Positions 31,688-36,056 of a stretch of 36,056 bases of DNA are shown piece by piece. Made by a program: the position numbers and the translations under genes. Position 1 is the first letter of the stretch, and each line of letters opens with the position of its first letter. The DNA is from Dehalococcoidia bacterium (lineage in GTDB: Bacteria; Chloroflexota; Dehalococcoidia; UBA2979). The notes below the pieces were generated by a model that saw only the letters and a program-made list of their open reading frames with translations, did no database searches and was not told where the DNA came from. The stretch lies in the NCBI GenBank assembly GCA_023228825.1, contig JALOAL010000022.1:1-36056 (forward strand), written 5' to 3'.

Positions 31688-32935
31688 CTAGAGCGCCCGG
31701 GCCCTGGCCAGCAGTACCTCGCGGACGCGGGCGTTCTGGGCGAGGGCGGCGGCCGTGGTGAGGTCTGCGCGCGCCTCCTCCATGCGGCCCAGCCGGGCGA
31801 GGAGTTCGCCTCGGACGCTGGGGAGCAGGTGGGACCTGGGGAGGGAGCCTGCGTCCGCCAGGGCGTCCACGATTTCGAGCGCCGGCTCCGGGCCGGAGGC
31901 CATGGAGACGGCCACGGCGCGGTTCAGTTCCACGATGGGGTTCGAGGTCAGGGTGGCCAGCGCCTCGTACAGCAGGACGATGCGATCCCAGTCCGTGTCC
32001 TCCACGCTGGGCGCCGTGGAGTGGCACTGCGCGATCGCGGCCTGCAGGGTGTAGTTGCCGCGCCCGCGTCCCAGCGCATCCGCCCGCGCCAGCGCCTGCA
32101 CGCCGCGCGTGATCTGGCTGCGGTCCCAGCGGGTGCGGTCCTGGTCTGCAAGCAGGACGGGGCTGCCGTCCGGCGCGAGGCGGGCCGGGAAGCGGGAGGC
32201 CTGGAACTCCATGAGGGCGACCAGCCCGTGCACCTCCGGCTCTTGCGGCGTCAGGCCGGCCAGGATGCGGCCCAGGCGGAGGGCCTCGGACGCCAGGTCG
32301 TGCCGGAGCCACTGGTCGCCGGCGGTGGCGGAGTAGCCCTCCGTGAAGACCAGGTAGACCACGCTCAGCACGCCCGCCAGCCGGCCGGCCCACTCCTCCG
32401 GGGGCGGCGTCTCGAACGGCACGCGCGCGGCGGCCAGGGTCTTCTTCGCGCGCACGATGCGTTGCTGCATGGTGGGCACGGGGACCAGGAAGAGGCGGGC
32501 GACCTCCTCGCTGGTGAGGCCGCCCACCACCCGCAGGGTCAGGGCGACCTGGGCCTCCCGTCCCAGCACCGGGTGGCAGGCGGTGAAGACCAGGCGCAGC
32601 AGGTCGTCGTCGATCGGCTCCCACGCGTCGGTCGGCCCCGGCGCCTCCTGGGTCAGGTCGTACGCCATGGCCCGGTAGCGCTCGTCCAGGCGCTCGCGGC
32701 GTCGCCAGCCGTCGATGGCCTTGCGCCTGGCGACGGCGGTGAGCCAGGCGGCGGCGTTGCGCGGCACGCCTGCCTCCGGCCACTGCGCCAGCGCGTCCAC
32801 CACCGCGTCCTGCGCGAGGTCCTCCGCGAGGCCGATATCGCCCACCATGCGGGCGAGCGACGCGACCACCCGGGCGCCCTCGATGCGCCACACGGCCTCC
32901 AGCGTCCGCTGCACGTCTGTCGTCCGAGCGGTCAT
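31688..32935 (-). CDS. ECF42-type sigma factor with long C-terminal domain
   Basis: A 415-residue RNA polymerase sigma factor. The N-terminal sigma-2 region (RIEGARVVASLARMVGDIGLAEDLAQDAVVDAL) and sigma-4 region (AQVALTLRVVGGLTSEEVARLFLVPVPTMQQRIVRAKKT) are followed by a C-terminal part of about 240 residues. This part has the family phrases YLVFTEGYSATAG, GLVALMEFQASR and NPIVELNRAVAVSMASGP and ends in TPR-like helices. This layout is the ECF42 group, which has no classical anti-sigma factor; the C-terminal domain is thought to control activity. The YCII/DGPF gene just upstream is the expected partner. Start ATG 32935, 20 nt after the DGPF stop. Confidence 0.9.
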   Translation of the reverse strand: MTARTTDVQRTLEAVWRIEGARVVASLARMVGDIGLAEDLAQDAVVDALAQWPEAGVPRNAAAWLTAVARRKAIDGWRRRERLDERYRAMAYDLTQEAPGPTDAWEPIDDDLLRLVFTACHPVLGREAQVALTLRVVGGLTSEEVARLFLVPVPTMQQRIVRAKKTLAAARVPFETPPPEEWAGRLAGVLSVVYLVFTEGYSATAGDQWLRHDLASEALRLGRILAGLTPQEPEVHGLVALMEFQASRFPARLAPDGSPVLLADQDRTRWDRSQITRGVQALARADALGRGRGNYTLQAAIAQCHSTAPSVEDTDWDRIVLLYEALATLTSNPIVELNRAVAVSMASGPEPALEIVDALADAGSLPRSHLLPSVRGELLARLGRMEEARADLTTAAALAQNARVREVLLARARAL

Positions 32936-32955
32936 CCGCACGCTCCCGAACTGGC

Positions 32956-33381
32956 CTACTCCGTGCCCAGTTCCTTGCGCCAGACCTCTTCCTTCTGGAC
33001 GTACTCGTTGTCGGCGAAGTCCGCGAAGTCGCTGGCGTCCGTGATGCGGCGCACCTCCAACTTGTTGCCGGGGCCCAGCGGGCAGCGGCTGGCCCACTCG
33101 ATGGCCTCTTCCTTCGTCGCGGTCTGGATGATCCAGAAGCCGTTGAACAGTTCGTGCGTTTCCCCGTACGGGCCGTCCGTCACGATCGGTTCGTCCTCTG
33201 CGGAGAAGTCGACCACGAACCCTTCCTCCGGGGGGCTCAGGCCGTCGCCGCCGAGCAACACGCCGGCCTTGATGAGCGACTCGTTGTACGCCCCCATGGC
33301 GTTGATCATCTCCTCGAACGGCACGGCCCTGGAGGCCTCGATGGCCTCGTCGGTCGCGCGCATGATCAGCATGTACTTCAC
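32956..33381 (-). CDS. YCII-related DGPF-domain protein, partner of the ECF42 sigma
   Basis: A 141-residue YCII-fold protein with the DGPF-type motif (TDGPYGETHE, DGPY at 69-72), then FNGFWIIQTATKEEAIEWASRCP. These small proteins are almost always encoded beside ECF42 sigma factors, and a role in stress or signalling is assumed though the reaction is unknown. GTG 33381 gives the canonical start MKYMLIM; an upstream ATG at 33411 would add a 10-residue leader (MAPVDRRDPN) not found in the family. AGGGA lies about 8 nt before the GTG. Confidence 0.88.
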   Translation of the reverse strand: MKYMLIMRATDEAIEASRAVPFEEMINAMGAYNESLIKAGVLLGGDGLSPPEEGFVVDFSAEDEPIVTDGPYGETHELFNGFWIIQTATKEEAIEWASRCPLGPGNKLEVRRITDASDFADFADNEYVQKEEVWRKELGTE

Positions 33382-33553
33382 GTTGGGGTCCCTTCGGTCC
33401 ACTGGCGCCATGCGACGCCTCTACACCTACGTCGAACGGCGACGGCCCGGATCGACATCGGCGTCACTCTGCGGCGGAATTTTCTTCGAGGATCTTCGCT
33501 GATGGGGACACGCGGCGTGACGAGTTCGCCAGGATCGGCATGACCGGTCCCGG

Positions 33554-34435
33554 TCACCCGTCCAGGGTGAGGAGGCGCACCGGCTCCGGGTGGATGGCGG
33601 CGTGCTCGATCCCGTGGCGCTCGCGCAGCATCTCCACGGCCCCCTGCACCGTGCCCAGCACGTCCTGGGACGTGACCTCCACGTGTGCGGTGAACACCAG
33701 GAAGCCGCTGGTCACCATCCACACGTGGACGTCGTGCACGGCGACGATGCCCGGCACCTCCCGCAGGGAGGCCTCCACCTCCGCCAGGTCGATGCCGGGC
33801 GGGACACGCTCCATGAGGATGGAGACGGTGTCGGACAGCAGCCGGTACGCCCCCACGCAGACGAGCGCCACGATGAACAACGAGAGCAGCGGGTCCGCGC
33901 GGTCCCATCCGGTGGTCGCCGCCAGGACGCCTGCGGTCACGGCCGCGACCGACCCGCCGAGGTCGCTCAGCACGTGCAGTCGCGCCGCGCGCACGTTCAC
34001 GGACTCCGAGCCGTGCAGGATCCACAGCGCCACTGCGTTCGAGGCGAGGCCCAGCGAGGCCACCACCAGCAGCACGCCCGCATCCACCTCGGACGGCGCG
34101 CGCAGGCGCTCGATGGCGTGCCATGCGACGACCGCGGCCATGCCGAACAGCAGCAGGCCGTTCGCGCTGGCGACCAGCACCTCCACGCGGTGGTATCCGA
34201 ACGTCGACCGCGGGGTGTGGGGCCGCCGGGCCAGCCAGACGGCGCCGAGCGCCAGTCCCAGCGCTGTGGCGTCCATCAGGACGTGGCCCGCGTCCGCCAG
34301 CAGCGCCAGCGACCCGGACAGCAGGCCGCCGGTGACCTCGACCACGGCGGTGACCAGGGCCAGGACCAGCGCGACCGCCAGCCGCCGCCGGTCGCGGGTG
34401 TGAGCGTGCCCGTGGTCATGTCTCGCGTGCGCCAC
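33554..34435 (-). CDS. Cation diffusion facilitator (CzcD/ZitB-type metal exporter)
   Basis: CDF proteins export Zn, Co or related divalent metals in exchange for protons. The 293-residue protein begins with a His-rich cytoplasmic tail (MAHARHDHGHAH). It has six membrane helices with the transport site residues LLADAGHVLMDA (D48, H51, D55) in helix 2 and LHVLSDLGG (H154, D158) in helix 5. A His pair in helix 2 or 5 with an Asp pair is typical of zinc-type members. The C-terminal cytoplasmic domain (VPGIVAVHDVHVWMVTSGF) closes the fold. Start ATG 34435. No metal-responsive regulator gene is adjacent. Confidence 0.92.
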   Translation of the reverse strand: MAHARHDHGHAHTRDRRRLAVALVLALVTAVVEVTGGLLSGSLALLADAGHVLMDATALGLALGAVWLARRPHTPRSTFGYHRVEVLVASANGLLLFGMAAVVAWHAIERLRAPSEVDAGVLLVVASLGLASNAVALWILHGSESVNVRAARLHVLSDLGGSVAAVTAGVLAATTGWDRADPLLSLFIVALVCVGAYRLLSDTVSILMERVPPGIDLAEVEASLREVPGIVAVHDVHVWMVTSGFLVFTAHVEVTSQDVLGTVQGAVEMLRERHGIEHAAIHPEPVRLLTLDG

Positions 34436-34578
34436 GGCCCGAGGCTACCTCTCAGACGCGGGGGGGTGCTGAGACGTGGTGTCGATGGCCGGGATCCCCG
34501 CGCGCGCGCGCTCCTCGAGGCGCGGGGGGGGGGCCCTCGATCCTCGCGGCTCAGGGCGTGCTCGACTAGATTCCGAGG

Positions 34579-35868
34579 ATGGACACGGACAACCTTGCCA
34601 CGTATCCCCTGGAGGCCATCGCCGCGCAGGTCGGCACGCCGTTCTTCCTGTATGACGTCGCCATCCTGCGGCAGCGCATGGAGGAGGTAGCCGCGACTGC
34701 GGCGGGCGACCGCATCCACGCGCGCTACGCGATGAAGGCCAACTCCGCACGCCTGGTGCTGGACACCGCGCGCGAGGCGGGCCTCTGGATCGACGCTGTG
34801 AGCGGGAACGAGGTGGAGCGCGCGCTGCGCGCCGGCTTCCCCGCCGGCCACGAGCCGCCGGCGATCATGTTCACTGCGGACGTGTTCCGCGACAACGCGC
34901 TGGACGCCGTGGTGCGCCACGGGGTGCTGCCCAACGTGGGGTCGCCCGGCATGATCGGGCAACTGCACGACGCCGGATACGCCGGCCCCATCGCGCTGCG
35001 GGTCAACCCTGGCTTCGGCCACGGCCACGTGCAGTCCTGCGACACCGGCGGCCCCTCCTCCAAGCACGGCATCTGGTCCGAAGACATTGACGCCGCGCAC
35101 GACCTGGCGAAGCAGGCCGGCTTCCCGGTGGTGGCCCTGCACGCCCACGTGGGCACGGGCCCCCAGATCGAGGAGTTCGACCAGAACATGCGGCGGCTGC
35201 TGGACCTGTTCGCGGGCCTGGTGCAGCGCTTCCCGGAGGCGCGCGCGGTGAACTTTGGCGGGGGCATCCCGCACCCGTACCGCGCGGATGCGCAGCGCTA
35301 CCACATGGCCGGCTACCGCACCCTGCTGCTGGAGGCGGCCTCCACGCTCTCGGAGGCGGCCGGGCGCCGCGTGACGATGGAGATCGAGCCGGGCCGCTAC
35401 CCGGTGGCGGGCGCGGGGCTCCTTGTGTCTCGCGTGACGGACGTGAAGGACACGCGCAGCAACGAGAAGGGGCCGGGCCACCGCTTCGTGATGGTGGACG
35501 CGGGCTTCAACGACCTGATCCGCCCGGCCATGTATGGCTCCTACCACCACATCTCAATCGTGGGTGCGGGGGCCGCGCGTGAACCGGAGCCGCTCGTGGT
35601 GGCCGGGCCGCTCTGCGAAAGCGGGGACGTCTTCACGCGCGACGACCAGGAACTGCTGGTCCCCCGCGCGCTGGGACGGCCGGACGCGGGCGACCTGCTG
35701 GTCCTGCACGACGCCGGCGCCTATGCGGCGGCCATGAGCAGCAACTACGTCTCCATGGGCCGCGCCCCCCAGGTGGCCTGGGAAGACGGGCGCGCCACGG
35801 TCATCTCCCGCCGCGAGACGGTGGAGGACATCCTGGGCCTGGAGACGGACGAGCCGCTGGCGCTCTGA
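34579..35868 (+). CDS. lysA: Diaminopimelate decarboxylase, E. coli-like subtype
   Basis: LysA decarboxylates meso-diaminopimelate to lysine with pyridoxal phosphate. The 429-residue protein has the PLP lysine in RYAMKANS (K53), the HVGTGP and GGGIPHPY phosphate-binding regions, EPGRYPVAGAG, CESGDVF with the catalytic Cys, and AYAAAMSSNY. Phrases such as RVNPGFGHGH, SSKHGIW and DAGFNDLIRPAMYGSYHHIS match the E. coli-type LysA subtype more closely than the common Gram-positive form. The gene has its own start at ATG 34579 after a stretch with a run of ten Gs, and no other lysine-pathway gene is adjacent. Dedicated carboxynorspermidine-type decarboxylases lack these E. coli-like blocks. Confidence 0.9.
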   Translation: MDTDNLATYPLEAIAAQVGTPFFLYDVAILRQRMEEVAATAAGDRIHARYAMKANSARLVLDTAREAGLWIDAVSGNEVERALRAGFPAGHEPPAIMFTADVFRDNALDAVVRHGVLPNVGSPGMIGQLHDAGYAGPIALRVNPGFGHGHVQSCDTGGPSSKHGIWSEDIDAAHDLAKQAGFPVVALHAHVGTGPQIEEFDQNMRRLLDLFAGLVQRFPEARAVNFGGGIPHPYRADAQRYHMAGYRTLLLEAASTLSEAAGRRVTMEIEPGRYPVAGAGLLVSRVTDVKDTRSNEKGPGHRFVMVDAGFNDLIRPAMYGSYHHISIVGAGAAREPEPLVVAGPLCESGDVFTRDDQELLVPRALGRPDAGDLLVLHDAGAYAAAMSSNYVSMGRAPQVAWEDGRATVISRRETVEDILGLETDEPLAL

Positions 35869-35871
35869 CCT

Positions 35872-35915
35872 ACCCTGGCCTGCACTGGACTGGCCTGGCC
35901 TGCCCTGGTCTGCCC
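35872..35915. repeat. CCTGG-rich imperfect tandem repeat after lysA
   Basis: Repeated CCTGGCCTG/CCCTGGTCTG blocks of about 10 bp follow the lysA stop. The array is imperfect and could also be simple-sequence drift. Confidence 0.5.
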
Positions 35916-35930
35916 ACCCCCTCCCTGGTC

Positions 35931-36056
35931 GGGTGTTCAGACCGGAGACATGTCGGACGGGTGTTCGGGGACATATCGGACACTCGTCGGCTGGTCGCGA
36001 GGTGCGGCCCGGAGGTCGACCTCGGCGATTTGGACGGTAGCGAATACGACGGCGTA
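35931..36056. mobile_element. Possible edge of an insertion sequence (IS481-like flank)
   Basis: Two near-copies occur in tandem: GGGTGTTCAG to ACATGTCGGAC (35931-35958) and GGGTGTTCGGGGACATATCGGAC (35959-35981). Alternating GTGTTC and ACATRTCGGAC motifs of this kind are common at the ends of IS481-type elements, to my recollection. The remaining 75 bases show no convincing transposase reading. The window stops here, so the call is tentative. Confidence 0.3.

Overview
The window is about 36 kb of very GC-rich bacterial chromosome, with frequent GTG starts and many 1-10 nt gene overlaps. The best fit is a member of the Chloroflexota (Dehalococcoidia-like). This is inferred from the gene types and is not proven: the complex I operon lacks nuoEFG, and there are a MaoC/FAS1-DH pair, an ECF42-type sigma factor and a Cys4 helix-turn-helix protein beside a terminase. 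There are no rRNA, tRNA or CRISPR loci.

Layout: (1) 1-4.5 kb, minus strand: a phage-type DNA-packaging cassette of seven genes (small membrane protein, two small helical proteins, a coiled-coil/TM protein, terminase large subunit, Cys4-HTH protein, short portal). Nearly all are joined by 4-nt stop/start overlaps. The intergenic region in front of it holds a GAAC-N4-GTTC SOS-box-like palindrome and a 36-nt bulged palindrome. (2) 4.6-14.8 kb: housekeeping and stress genes. These are a YqeK-like HD hydrolase, an orphan histidine kinase, a ferritin-like protein, HtpX, a guanidine-III riboswitch with a Gdx/SugE exporter, an atypical OmpR-type regulator, a YpfJ-like zinc peptidase, glutamine synthetase, an exported hypothetical protein, an SPFH protein and two MaoC-like dehydratase subunits. 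(3) 15.1-25.5 kb, minus strand: an 11-subunit complex I operon, nuoABCDHIJKLMN, with a promoter and an overlapping palindrome at about 25.6 kb. (4) 25.9-36 kb: bioY, an exported protein, a second stand-alone nuoD, a lipoprotein, a DUF2203 protein, two metallo-beta-lactamase-fold hydrolases, an ECF42 sigma/DGPF pair, a CDF metal transporter and an E. coli-type lysA. The last 125 bases look like the edge of an insertion sequence.

How the parts work together: the nuo operon supplies the membrane and connecting arms of complex I. The NADH-oxidising module must be encoded elsewhere, or be replaced by another electron donor. The gdx gene is very probably switched on by guanidine through the riboswitch. 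The atypical response regulator and the GAAAC-N6-GAAAC repeats ahead of glutamine synthetase suggest a GlnR-like nitrogen circuit. The phage cassette looks DNA-damage-responsive, but it has no visible capsid or tail genes within the window.

A recurring oddity is short tandem repeats (10-17 bp units) placed on or just after stop codons of at least four genes, and in several other intergenic gaps. The clearest is six copies of a 15-bp unit that fill the space between two convergent stop codons.
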